Assembly: GCA_018711625.1 (NCBI GenBank)
Contig: DVID01000009.1
Coordinates: forward strand, 1-64,000
Length of the DNA: 64,000 nucleotides
Reading direction: 5' to 3'
DNA from: Candidatus Limicola stercorigallinarum
Lineage (GTDB): Bacteria; Actinomycetota; Coriobacteriia; Coriobacteriales; Coriobacteriaceae
Below the pieces are notes generated by a model. That model saw only the letters and a program-made list of their open reading frames with translations, was not told where the DNA came from and ran no database searches. Of this stretch, positions 26,598-35,799 are shown one piece after another (the stretch's first letter is position 1; the number at the start of each line of letters is the position of its first letter). The position numbers and the translations under genes are program-made.

Positions 26598-28181
26598 TCA
26601 CTGCACGCTGTCGATAAACCGCGCGAATGCACGCCGACCCTCCAGGTTGTCTGCAAACACGGCGCAATCCTCAAGTACCTGGGCAAACACCTGGCCAATC
26701 TCCTCCTGAATGACGTGCGAGAGCTGCTCAACCTCGTCCTCATCAAGGTCGGCCACATGCTCCGGCTTATACTGGGGATGCCGCTCGAGCACCTCGGCGC
26801 ACCACGGCGCATGCTTGGAAATCTCGGGTATCTGAGCCGGATCTTCGCCCGTCAGGATGGCACGCTCGAGCCGCTGCATTTCACCCAGCAAACGCGCGGG
26901 TAGCACGGCCAGGCCCATGACCTCGATGAGGCCGATGTTTTCCTTCTTGATGTGGTGCAGCTCTTCATGCGGATGGAAGATGCCCAAGGGGTGCTCGTCG
27001 GTAGTGCGGTTGTTGCGCAGCACCAGGTCGAGCTCGTAGCGCTTGCCACGGCGGCGGGCGATGGGCGTGATGGTGTTATGCGGCACGCCATCGGTCTCGG
27101 CAAGCACACCCACAGAAGGATCGCTGTACGTGCGCCATGCAGCCAGGATTTTATCGGCGAGCTTTACCAGGGGCGTTGGCTTCGCGGCGTTCAGGCGGAT
27201 GACCGACATCGGCCAGTTCACAATACCCGCTTCCACCTCTTCAAATCCCGAAAAGACCACGCGCTCGCGCAGCGATGCGCGCTCCATGGGGAAGGTGTGC
27301 CGGCCGCCCTGATAGTGTTCATGGGTGAGGATAGATCCGCCCACGATAGGCAGGTCCGCGTTGGAACCCAACATGTAGTGCGGGAACTGGTCCACAAAAT
27401 CGAGCAGGCGCACAAAGGTGGTGCGGTCGATCTTCATGGGCACGTGGTGCTCCGAGAGCACGATGCAATGCTCGTTGTAATACACGTAGGGGCTGTACTG
27501 CAAATACCAGCGCTCACCACCCGCCAGGCGCAGCGGCATAAGGCGGATAGTCTCGCGCGCAGGGTGATCAAGGCGGCCGGCATACCCTTCATTTTCGCGA
27601 CAAAGCTGACAGCGCGGATACAGGTCGGTGTCACCCTTTTTCTCAAGCGCCGCGGCGATGGCTTTGGGATCTTTTTCGGGCTTGGAAAGGTTGATGGTGA
27701 TCTCGAGGTTGCCGTAGCGGGTGTTCACCGTCCACTTGCGGTCGCGCGCAATGCGGTAGCTGCGGATATAGTCAGAATCGAGCGAGAGCTTGTAGAGATA
27801 ATCTGTTGCGCGCGCAGGCGAGGTGCGCAGGCGCTCGCGAAACTCACGCACCACGTCGCTCGGGCGCGGAGTCACCACACCCATGAGGCGCGTGTCGAGC
27901 AGATCACGACTGGCAATGCCGCCATCAATGACACCGCGCGCGGTCGCGTCATCAAGAAGTGCCCCCAGAATCTCTTCGAGGGGCGGCTTCTCGGCATGCG
28001 CCATGAAATGCCCCACTTCCTGCTTGGGCACATACGAGCCGCTTGGCTCGTAGCGCAACGCATCAAACATGCCGTTTGCTGCGTAGGTGACATCGCTCTT
28101 GCCAATGAGTCCGCGCTCGAGGGCGTAGGCAACAAGCGCCGTGACACCCCGCTCGGTTGCCGTCAACGATTCTTGGCCCAT
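26598..28181 (-). CDS. galT: UDP-glucose--hexose-1-phosphate uridylyltransferase, type 2
   Basis: Exchanges UDP between UDP-glucose and galactose-1-phosphate. The 527-residue product is of the long GalT family 2 typical of Gram-positive bacteria. I start at 28181 (MGQESLTATERG) with GGGAGGGAG upstream. Recognisable pieces are PRCQLCRENEGYAGR, HCIVLSEHHVPMKI and LTHEHYQGGRHTFPM with the family His residues. It is the first gene of galT-galK. No galE is present in the window. Confidence 0.95.
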   Translation of the reverse strand: MGQESLTATERGVTALVAYALERGLIGKSDVTYAANGMFDALRYEPSGSYVPKQEVGHFMAHAEKPPLEEILGALLDDATARGVIDGGIASRDLLDTRLMGVVTPRPSDVVREFRERLRTSPARATDYLYKLSLDSDYIRSYRIARDRKWTVNTRYGNLEITINLSKPEKDPKAIAAALEKKGDTDLYPRCQLCRENEGYAGRLDHPARETIRLMPLRLAGGERWYLQYSPYVYYNEHCIVLSEHHVPMKIDRTTFVRLLDFVDQFPHYMLGSNADLPIVGGSILTHEHYQGGRHTFPMERASLRERVVFSGFEEVEAGIVNWPMSVIRLNAAKPTPLVKLADKILAAWRTYSDPSVGVLAETDGVPHNTITPIARRRGKRYELDLVLRNNRTTDEHPLGIFHPHEELHHIKKENIGLIEVMGLAVLPARLLGEMQRLERAILTGEDPAQIPEISKHAPWCAEVLERHPQYKPEHVADLDEDEVEQLSHVIQEEIGQVFAQVLEDCAVFADNLEGRRAFARFIDSVQ

Positions 28182-28595
28182 GTCGACTCCCTCCCCATCG
28201 CCAACCTGACGATGATTGGTGGCCAAAATATATCAGAATTGAGCTATCACCCTGTTTCTGCAAAACCAGCGCACGCAGGCGCGCACAAGCAAGCGGCACA
28301 GAGAATCCCTCAAGTGGCCTTGCGTCTTGTTATACTCCATAACAAGGCAAATACCTTGGAAAATTCTGTGAACGGCCCTTTGTATGTCATCAAACACACG
28401 AAACGGCAACACATGAGAAACATGCGTGCGCACGTTCCATCCCATAAGTATCATAGGCCATATAAATATGGATTTATGCGTTGTCATACGAAGAAGTTAG
28501 AAGTGGACGGCAGAGACGGTTTTGGCCATGATTCTATATACGGCGACCACACCGCTCGCAGCTTTGCAAGCACGGAACCACGGAAGGGAGACGCA
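28182..28595. other. 414-bp divergent control region, galT and alpha-glucosidase
   Basis: Shared upstream region of galTK (minus) and the GH13 gene (plus). It holds the perfect inverted repeat annotated at 28326-28346, a following CAAGG/CCTTG repeat (28343-28358), and the palindrome CCATATAAATATGG near 28460. A minus- or plus-strand TATACT overlaps the main inverted repeat. The long ORF through it is a read-through of the downstream frame. Confidence 0.55.
28326..28346. promoter_or_regulatory. operator candidate CTTGTTAT-N5-ATAACAAG
   Basis: A perfect 8-bp inverted repeat with a 5-bp spacer, containing TATACT. It sits midway between the two divergent sugar genes and is a plausible site for a LacI- or GntR-type regulator. 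Confidence 0.6.
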
Positions 28596-30281
28596 ATGCT
28601 CGACATTAATCGCGACTGGTGGAAACAAGCTGTGGTGTATCAGGTCTATCCGCGCAGCTTCAGCGATGCAAACGGCGATGGCCTAGGCGACCTCGCCGGC
28701 GTTACCGCCAACATCCCCTACCTCAAAGCGTTGGGTGTAGATGCTCTATGGCTCTCGCCTTTTTATCCGTCGCCGCTGGTAGACGGGGGCTATGACGTGG
28801 CCGATTACTGCAATGTTGACCCGCGCCTGGGAACACTCGATGACTTTGACCGCATGTGCACGGCGGCACACGAGGCGGGCATCAAGGTGATTGTGGACAT
28901 CGTGCCCAATCACACCTCGACCGAACATCCCTGGTTCAAGGAGGCACTTGCCGCAGAACCAGGCAGCGCCGAGCGTGACCGCTACATCTTCCGTCCGGGC
29001 CGCGGCGATGCGGGAGAACTCCCTCCCAACGGCTGGCAGTCCACCTTTGGCGGCTCAGCATGGGAACCTGCGGGTGACGGCACGTGGTACCTGCATCTCT
29101 TTGCTGTGGAGCAGGCCGACCTCAATTGGAAGAACCTCGAGGTACGCGCCGAGTTTGAGCGTACCATTCGCTTTTGGTGCGACCGTGGTGCCGACGGATT
29201 CCGCGTGGATGTAGCCCATGCCCTCATGAAAGACCTCGACACCCGCCCGCTTGAGGAATGGCCCGACAACCCCGCAGGTGCCGAGCCCGATGGCAGCGAT
29301 CCTTTGTGGGATCGCCCCGAAGTGCACGAGATCTATCGTTCGTGGCGCAGCATCTTCAACGAGTACGAGCCTCCGCGCTTTGCCGTGGCCGAGGCTTGGG
29401 TGGTTCCCGAGCACCAATGGATGTACGCCTCGACCGACGAGCTTGGTCAGGTGTTCAACTTCGAGCTTTCCAAGGCAGCGTGGTGTGCAGAAGATTTCCG
29501 CCGCGCGCTTGAAGAGGGGCTCGATGCGGCAAAACGCTCCGGTTCCACCACCACCTGGGTGCTCTCAAACCATGACCTGCCGCGCCACACCACCCGCTTT
29601 GGCCTGCCCCAAGTTCCCGCGCGTACCCAGCATCAACTGGTGACCGACTGGCTGCTGCGTGATGGCTCCACGTATGTGGAAGACCGCGCCCTGGGAACCC
29701 GCCGTGCCCGCGCCGCCATTCTTTTGGAGCTCGCGCTCCCCGGCTCCATCTATATCTATCAGGGCGAAGAGCTGGGTCTTTTTGAGGTGGCGGACATCCC
29801 CTGGGATCAGCTGGAAGATCCCCAGGCACGCATGACCAACCACGGCGTTGCCATCAAGGGCCGCGATGGATGCCGTGTACCCCTTCCCTGGAAGGCCAAC
29901 GACCCCACGGGTGCCTTTGGCTTCTCCGCCACAACAGAACACGCCGCACCGCATCTGCCTCAACCTGCATGGTTCAAAGATCTGGCCGTTGATGTGGAGG
30001 AACAAGATCCCACCTCCATGCTCAATCTTTACCGTATAGCACTGAAGGTACGGGCTGAGCTGCTCAAACCCCTTGGCGACACCTCGCTTACCTGGAGTAC
30101 CGGCTATTCCGACCAGGTGATTTGCTACATGCGTCCGGCAACCTCGGGCCGCACCCTCACCTGCATCACCAACTTTAGCGCCACCGCGGTGCCGCTGCCC
30201 GAAGGGGAGGTTGTGCTCTCCTCCGTTCCGGTGAAGGAAAACATGCTGCCCGGTGACGCCACCGCGTGGGTTGTGTGCTAG
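28596..30281 (+). CDS. GH13 alpha-glucosidase
   Basis: The real gene begins at 28596 (MLDINRDWWKQAVVYQVYPR) with GGAAGGGAG upstream; the ORF track extends it by 548 spurious codons. The 561-residue enzyme has the GH13 regions DIVPNHTS, GFRVDVAHA (nucleophile Asp), AVAEAWV (acid/base Glu) and LSNHDLPR. No signal peptide, so it acts on imported sugars. It belongs with oligo-1,6-/alpha-glucosidases; candidate substrates are maltose-, isomaltose- or sucrose-type oligosaccharides. It is divergent from galTK and convergent with the alpha-galactosidase. Confidence 0.93.
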   Translation: MLDINRDWWKQAVVYQVYPRSFSDANGDGLGDLAGVTANIPYLKALGVDALWLSPFYPSPLVDGGYDVADYCNVDPRLGTLDDFDRMCTAAHEAGIKVIVDIVPNHTSTEHPWFKEALAAEPGSAERDRYIFRPGRGDAGELPPNGWQSTFGGSAWEPAGDGTWYLHLFAVEQADLNWKNLEVRAEFERTIRFWCDRGADGFRVDVAHALMKDLDTRPLEEWPDNPAGAEPDGSDPLWDRPEVHEIYRSWRSIFNEYEPPRFAVAEAWVVPEHQWMYASTDELGQVFNFELSKAAWCAEDFRRALEEGLDAAKRSGSTTTWVLSNHDLPRHTTRFGLPQVPARTQHQLVTDWLLRDGSTYVEDRALGTRRARAAILLELALPGSIYIYQGEELGLFEVADIPWDQLEDPQARMTNHGVAIKGRDGCRVPLPWKANDPTGAFGFSATTEHAAPHLPQPAWFKDLAVDVEEQDPTSMLNLYRIALKVRAELLKPLGDTSLTWSTGYSDQVICYMRPATSGRTLTCITNFSATAVPLPEGEVVLSSVPVKENMLPGDATAWVVC

Positions 30282-30410
30282 AAGCTTCTGCCGCCAGCGG
30301 GAAGCGGCTTCTTGCGCAGGCGCCCTCGCAGCCCAACCCGCATAAACGCCAGCAGCCCGGCCATCCTAAGGTGACCGGGCTGCGTCATGCATAAGCTTTG
30401 CCTCGCAAAG

Positions 30411-32603
30411 TTACTCGTCAATACGCTCGAAGCGATACATGCGGCTTGCGTACGGCGCGCACGAAACCGGAAGCGGCAGGCCTGAATCCATGAGCGCGTC
30501 TGCGCAGTACTCACGGCCCGAGATAATCTCGCGATAGCGGGCGCCCGACGTGAGTCCGCGCGGCATCACGTACTCAGCCTCGCCGTATCCCTCGACCTTC
30601 ATAACAATCGCACACACCAGCGCGTGAGATGCATCTTCCGAGACATACTCCCAGGAATAGATGTCATCCCTGGGCGAGGTGAGACGGTAGAGCAGGCCTT
30701 CACGCACCAGCGGCTCAATCTCGCGGTAGAACTCAATCTGGTCCTTGATGATCTCGCATGCGCGCGGCGGGAGCTCCATGAGGTCCAGCTCATAGCCAAA
30801 GCCACCACCGGCCATGGCCACCATGCCACGGGCAGTAAGCGGCACGTCACGGCCGTTAATCTCGTTCGGGCAGGCCGAGACATGCGCACCCATGGTAGAG
30901 GCCGGGTAGCAGAACGACGTTCCGTACTGAATGGTCATGCGGTTATCGGCGTCGGTGTTGTCGCTCGTCCAAATCTGCGGTGTGTAGTACATCATGCCGG
31001 CATCAAAGCGGCCACCGCCTGCCGAGCATCCCTCAAAGAGCACGTTGGGGTAGCGCTCAACCAGGCGCTCAAGCAGCTCGTACAAGCCCAGCATGTAATC
31101 GTAGAGCACACGGCCCTGGTCGCTCGCGGCGTGCGAATACACGTCAATGATGCTGCGGTTGTAGTCCCACTTCACATACTCGATATTCGCTTGATCGAGG
31201 ATGGCGGAGAGCTGCTGGAAGAGATTCTCGCGCACATCGGCGCGCGAAAGGTCGAGCACCAGCTGGTCACGACCGAGCACAGGCTCCTTGCCGGGCACCG
31301 CAAGCGCCCAGTCGGGGTGCGCACGATAAAGGTCGCTGTCCTCCGAGACCATCTCGGGCTCCACCCAGATGCCAAACTTCAAACCAAGCGCATTCACGCG
31401 GTCAACGAGCTCGGCGAGGGTGCCACCAAGCTTCTCGGTATTCACCGTCCAGTCGCCCAGCGCGCGGAAATCGTCGCAACGATTTCCAAACCAACCGTCG
31501 TCCATCACGAGCATGTCGATGCCCAGCTCGGCACCCTTCTCGGCAAGGCGCACGAGCGAATCGCCCGTGAAATCAAAGTAGGCCGCCTCCCAGCTGTTCA
31601 GAAGAATGGGACGCGGGCGATCACGCCACACACCGCGGCACACATGCTTGCGAATGCAGCGATGCATGTTGTGCGAAATGCGCTCGACGCCCTTATTGGA
31701 GTAGGTGAGAATAACCTCGGGCGCCACCAGGCTCTCGCCCGGCTCAAGCGGATAGGAGAATTCACTATCTGAGAGGCCCATCCGCAGACGTGTCTGATCA
31801 AACTGGTCGCGCTCAACCTCGGCCAAGAAGTTTCCACTGTACACAAAGGTCATCGACCAGCAGCGACCATGCGTCTCGGTGGCATCGTGATCGAGAAGGA
31901 TCATGGCCGGACTGTACTGGTTGGACGACATGCCGCGGCGACTACCCACCGAGAACGACCCGTTCCCCACAGGATGGCGATCGGGACGGCGTTCCATGGC
32001 GTGACGGCCGTTGAAGCTCATCACATCGTAGTTGCCATGAATGAAGTCGAGGCAAGCAGTCTCGGCACGCTCGACCGTAAGGCGCGCGTTGCCCTCGTTC
32101 TTGATAATGGCCGCACGCGTGATGATGTCAATTTTGGGAAGCACGCCATACAGCAGCTCCACCTCAAGCCCCAGACGCGGGTCAGCCAAGGTGATGGAGA
32201 GCGTCTCCGCCTCATCATCGTCGGCCGAGGCATATACCGCCGGAAGTCCCGGCAGGCCATACTTGCCCTGTTTAATCTCGTAGCGCACATAGCGCAGGTC
32301 GCATCCAAACGTGCCCTGGGCATCGCGCACCTCAAACGAAACCGCGCGCATATCACCCGTACCGCGGAAAGGATACTCCTGCGGCAGCACGTCGAGCGAG
32401 TAGGTTCGATCGTGCACATCGTGCGGGCATGCGCACATGCCGCTGCGATCGGCAAAGGTCAAGAGATAGTCCATACAACCTTCGGTGCGCGTGCCGTAAT
32501 ACAGGTGCAGCAGATACCCAAAGCGGTCAACCTGCATCTGATACGTTGAGTTTGCAGTGTGGATGCTGAATGTCTTCGTGCTGGCATCATAAACTAGCGG
32601 CAT
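30411..32603 (-). CDS. alpha-galactosidase, family GH36
   Basis: A 730-residue cytoplasmic enzyme that removes terminal alpha-galactose from melibiose, raffinose and stachyose. It shows the GH36 layout: an N-terminal beta-sandwich, then a barrel with LVMDDGWFGNR, the nucleophile segment VKWDYNRS, CSAGGGRFD and the acid/base segment TSDNTDA. TGAGGA lies upstream of the ATG. It is the nearest gene downstream of the sugar importer operon, separated from it by a terminator, so it may be partly independent. Products feed galT-galK and the GH13 enzymes. Confidence 0.96.
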   Translation of the reverse strand: MPLVYDASTKTFSIHTANSTYQMQVDRFGYLLHLYYGTRTEGCMDYLLTFADRSGMCACPHDVHDRTYSLDVLPQEYPFRGTGDMRAVSFEVRDAQGTFGCDLRYVRYEIKQGKYGLPGLPAVYASADDDEAETLSITLADPRLGLEVELLYGVLPKIDIITRAAIIKNEGNARLTVERAETACLDFIHGNYDVMSFNGRHAMERRPDRHPVGNGSFSVGSRRGMSSNQYSPAMILLDHDATETHGRCWSMTFVYSGNFLAEVERDQFDQTRLRMGLSDSEFSYPLEPGESLVAPEVILTYSNKGVERISHNMHRCIRKHVCRGVWRDRPRPILLNSWEAAYFDFTGDSLVRLAEKGAELGIDMLVMDDGWFGNRCDDFRALGDWTVNTEKLGGTLAELVDRVNALGLKFGIWVEPEMVSEDSDLYRAHPDWALAVPGKEPVLGRDQLVLDLSRADVRENLFQQLSAILDQANIEYVKWDYNRSIIDVYSHAASDQGRVLYDYMLGLYELLERLVERYPNVLFEGCSAGGGRFDAGMMYYTPQIWTSDNTDADNRMTIQYGTSFCYPASTMGAHVSACPNEINGRDVPLTARGMVAMAGGGFGYELDLMELPPRACEIIKDQIEFYREIEPLVREGLLYRLTSPRDDIYSWEYVSEDASHALVCAIVMKVEGYGEAEYVMPRGLTSGARYREIISGREYCADALMDSGLPLPVSCAPYASRMYRFERIDE

Positions 32604-32660
32604 GATTCCTCAGACTTTCTCGAATAACCACCGGGACATCAAATTTGCTTGTTACGGCTG

Positions 32661-32700
32661 ATAAAATCCCATGCCCGAGCTCTCAAAACCCGGGCATGGG
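32661..32700 (-). terminator. terminator of the sugar ABC importer operon
   Basis: CCCATGCCCG pairs perfectly with CGGGCATGGG around a 13-base loop; on the minus strand it is followed by ATTTTAT, and on the plus strand by AAAAAC. It separates the last permease gene from the alpha-galactosidase gene. Confidence 0.88.
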
Positions 32701-32773
32701 AAAAACTGCGCCAGTATAACCGCGTTACCTGTGCGTATGGGCTACGGTTCGCGAGGAGCTCGCGTAACCACAA

Positions 32774-33622
32774 CTACTTCACAGCGCCGTTGGTGACGCC
32801 ACCGATGATCTGCTTCTGCGCCACGATGTAGAAGATAATCATGGGCAGCATGGCGAGCAGGTAGCTTGCAAAGGCCAGGTTGTAGTTGGTGGAGAACGCC
32901 GTCTGGAAGTTCATCTGCGCGAGCGGCAGGGTGTTCACGCCCTGGCCTCCCATGATAACAAGAGGGGTCATAACGTCGTTCCACACCGCAAGGCCGGTGA
33001 TAACAGCAACGGTGGCATGCATGGGCTTCATGAGCGGGAAGATGATCTTCCAATATGTCTTCCATGTAGAGGCACCGTCCACGCGCGCCGCCTCTTCGAG
33101 CGCGATGGGGATGTTACGCAGATAGCCGGTGTAAAGCATCATGTTCATGGGCATGTAGAAGACCACATAGAGGATCATGACGCCCACCATGTTGTCCAGA
33201 TGCATGATGGCGGTCTGCTTCACGAGCGGCATCATGAGGATCGCGAACGGCACGTACATACCGGCGATGATGAAGTAATACGACCACTTAAAGATGCGCT
33301 TGTGATCCATGTTGCGGCCGATGGCGTAAGCGGCAAGGCTGTGGATAAGAATGGACACGACCACCGCTACAACCGTGATGATGAGCGAGTTCATAAACGA
33401 GCGGAAGAAGTCGGTGACCTGAATGGCCTCGATAAAGTTGTCCAAGCTCCAAGTGCTGGGCAGCGACAGGATGCCGGCGATGTCGTTGGTCATCTCAGAC
33501 GGATCTTTGAAGGCGATGACCACCGCCATGTAGAGCGGGAAGATGATGGTGATGAGGCCGATGATAAGCAGGATGGTGATAGGCCAATTGACCCGCTCTT
33601 TGACCTTTTTGGTGTTAGCCAT
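32774..33622 (-). CDS. carbohydrate ABC transporter permease (MalG/MsmG type)
   Basis: A 282-residue inner permease with six hydrophobic helices. The cytoplasmic EAA loop reads EEAARVDGASTWKTYWKIIFP, the contact to the ATPase. Its start codon shares a base with the stop of the preceding permease gene (TAATG), so translation is coupled. With the neighbouring permease, lipoprotein and ATPase genes it forms a CUT1-type oligosaccharide importer, likely for raffinose-type sugars given the adjacent alpha-galactosidase. Confidence 0.94.
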   Translation of the reverse strand: MANTKKVKERVNWPITILLIIGLITIIFPLYMAVVIAFKDPSEMTNDIAGILSLPSTWSLDNFIEAIQVTDFFRSFMNSLIITVVAVVVSILIHSLAAYAIGRNMDHKRIFKWSYYFIIAGMYVPFAILMMPLVKQTAIMHLDNMVGVMILYVVFYMPMNMMLYTGYLRNIPIALEEAARVDGASTWKTYWKIIFPLMKPMHATVAVITGLAVWNDVMTPLVIMGGQGVNTLPLAQMNFQTAFSTNYNLAFASYLLAMLPMIIFYIVAQKQIIGGVTNGAVK

Positions 33623-34488
33623 TAGAGCTGCTCCTCCTTACTGTTCAAGAATTTGGTCTGCAGGATGGAGACCACGGCGATGAGGATGAAGAAGATCACC
33701 GCGTTGGCGCACTGGAAGCCAAACTGGCCGCCCGAGAGACCATTGTTGTAGATGAGGTAGGAGATGGACTCGGTAGACTGCGCAGGACCGCCGGAGGTCA
33801 TAGCCACAATCTGATCGAAGACCATAAGCATGTCTTTCATCACGAGCACCATGTTGGTGGTAACGGAAGGCATGATGAGCGGCAGCGTGATGTAGCGGAA
33901 CTTGTCCCAACCCACGGCGCCGTCGAGCGAACCGGCCTCATACACATCCTCGGGCACCGACGAAAGGCCCGTGATGTAGATGATTGTGGTCTGAGCGCAG
34001 GCCTGCCATACGAGCACCACCACGATGGCAACCCATGCCCAGTCGGGGCTTGCAAGGATAGACTCGGTACCCGTGAGCGCCGGAACGATGTAGGTGAAGA
34101 AGTAGCTAAACACGTAGCCAACCACCAGGCCGCCCAAGATGCGCGGTACGAAGTAAACACCACGGAGTGCGCTCTTGAAACGAATCTTGCTCGAAAGACC
34201 AATGGCGAGCATAAGCGAAATCACATTGGTGAGAACAGTCGCTACCACTGCCACCTTAAACGTGAACAAATAGGAGTTCAAAACGCGGGTGTCGGTGAAC
34301 AAATCCAGGTAGTTTTGGAAACCAACAAGGTTGAAGGCGCCATATCCCTTGGAGTCGGTGAAACTGTAGAAAAAGCCCGTGACAAGCGGGAACGTGTTAA
34401 ATGCGATGAAAAGCACAAGGACCGGGATGAGGATCGCAATGAAGGTCTTGTTGCGACCCGACCCAACCTTGGTAGCTGTACTTGCCAT
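33622..34488 (-). CDS. carbohydrate ABC transporter permease (MalF/MsmF type)
   Basis: A 288-residue permease with six membrane helices and the EAA loop YEAGSLDGAVGWDKFRYITLP. It follows the binding-protein gene by 12 bp, with a GGAGGAA ribosome site upstream, and overlaps the next permease gene by one base. It is the partner subunit of the MalG-type permease. Confidence 0.94.
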   Translation of the reverse strand: MASTATKVGSGRNKTFIAILIPVLVLFIAFNTFPLVTGFFYSFTDSKGYGAFNLVGFQNYLDLFTDTRVLNSYLFTFKVAVVATVLTNVISLMLAIGLSSKIRFKSALRGVYFVPRILGGLVVGYVFSYFFTYIVPALTGTESILASPDWAWVAIVVVLVWQACAQTTIIYITGLSSVPEDVYEAGSLDGAVGWDKFRYITLPLIMPSVTTNMVLVMKDMLMVFDQIVAMTSGGPAQSTESISYLIYNNGLSGGQFGFQCANAVIFFILIAVVSILQTKFLNSKEEQL

Positions 34489-34500
34489 ATCTCTTCCTCC

Positions 34501-35787
34501 TTACTGCTGGCTCTCGTATTCCTGGACCTTGCGAATGACGGAGCGGTTGTAGCGCTGCCAATCCTCATCCCACTTAGTGAGGAACGCGTCCACATCCTTG
34601 TTGATAAGCATCGTTTGCAGCTGAGCGTCGGCCGCCATGGAGGACTGATACGAGTGGTCGAGGTAGTCGAGCACCTTACCCTCGTCCAGGAAGGGCAGGA
34701 TGTCGTCATAGAGCGGGTCGAGGGTGTAGTCGCCTTCGGTGCAGGGAATAGCACGCTGGTTATCGATGTAGGTCTGTACGTTCTCCTGCTCGTTCAAGAA
34801 GGCGATGACCTCGTAAACGGCATCCTTGTGATCGCAAGTCTCGGCAACACACCACTGCAGGTCAACACCAGACACCACAATGCGGTCATCGGGGTTCTCG
34901 GCGGAAGGCATGGCAAACAGACCAATGTTCATCTCGGGATTCACCGAGAGAATCTGCGGCACAGCGAACGAGCCGCATGGATACATGGCACTCTGGCCGC
35001 GGGCGAACGCGGTGCAGGCATCGTTGTAGGCGTAGGCAAAGGGACCAGGTTCCGCGTAATCGAGCAGCTGGAGCATACGCTCGGCGGGCTCGCGGTAATA
35101 GTCCGAGAACTTTGCCTTGCCGGAGTTGACCTGGCGCGCCAGATCGCTCGGCACCATGTTGATGGTGATGGAGTTCCAAGGCGAGAGGATCGTCCAAGTA
35201 TCCAGGTATCCCAGATAAATGGGGTAGATATCGGGCGTCTCGGATTTGATCTGCTCAAAGAGGGCAATCATCTCGTCCCAGGTCTCGGGAACCGTCCAGC
35301 CATGCTCCTCGAACATATCCTTGTTGTAGAGCATGCCGGCGGCGTTGGCCACGTAGGGCACACCATAGATGCCATCCATGGGCACATAGGTGACGCTCTC
35401 CAAAATGTCCTGATAGGCCTCGCTCACCTTGTCCAGCGTGGGGCAATCCGAAACATTGGCCAAAATGGCGGAGTCTACAAAGTTGGCGTAGTCGGCATCG
35501 CCGCCGATACCGATGATATCGGGGTAATCCTCGCGCACGAAGCGCGTCTTCATGATGGTTACGGCATCTGCGGGGCTCGTGATGTTGAGGTAGATATCGT
35601 CGTGCGTGGAGTTGAACTCATCCATGAGCTGGTCAAAGATGCTCACGGCTTCCTGCTTGTAGCTTACGATTTCCACCTCAACCTTGCCGTCTGCACGTTC
35701 GGTGGTGCAGCCGGAGAACAGAAGCGATGCCGCTCCAGCCGCGCCGAGACCCAGAAGCGAGCGGCGCGTGATGGGCTTGTTCAGCAT
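34501..35787 (-). CDS. sugar-binding lipoprotein of the ABC importer
   Basis: A 428-residue extracellular solute-binding protein family 1. The N-terminus ITRRSLLGLGAAGAASLLFSGC combines a twin-arginine motif with a lipobox, so it is probably exported by Tat and anchored by lipid on the Cys near residue 27. The mature part matches CUT1 binding proteins (DEFNSTHDDIYLNI; GIPYV-like GVPYVANAAGMLYN). It would deliver oligosaccharides to the two permeases. GAGGGG lies before the ATG. Confidence 0.92.
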   Translation of the reverse strand: MLNKPITRRSLLGLGAAGAASLLFSGCTTERADGKVEVEIVSYKQEAVSIFDQLMDEFNSTHDDIYLNITSPADAVTIMKTRFVREDYPDIIGIGGDADYANFVDSAILANVSDCPTLDKVSEAYQDILESVTYVPMDGIYGVPYVANAAGMLYNKDMFEEHGWTVPETWDEMIALFEQIKSETPDIYPIYLGYLDTWTILSPWNSITINMVPSDLARQVNSGKAKFSDYYREPAERMLQLLDYAEPGPFAYAYNDACTAFARGQSAMYPCGSFAVPQILSVNPEMNIGLFAMPSAENPDDRIVVSGVDLQWCVAETCDHKDAVYEVIAFLNEQENVQTYIDNQRAIPCTEGDYTLDPLYDDILPFLDEGKVLDYLDHSYQSSMAADAQLQTMLINKDVDAFLTKWDEDWQRYNRSVIRKVQEYESQQ

Positions 35788-35799
35788 AATCCCCTCCTG

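Noticed and set aside
26952-28595. Upstream 548 codons of the 1109-residue ORF ending at 30281
   Set aside because: They are antisense to galT and the control region; the GH13 enzyme has a clear start with a ribosome site at 28596.
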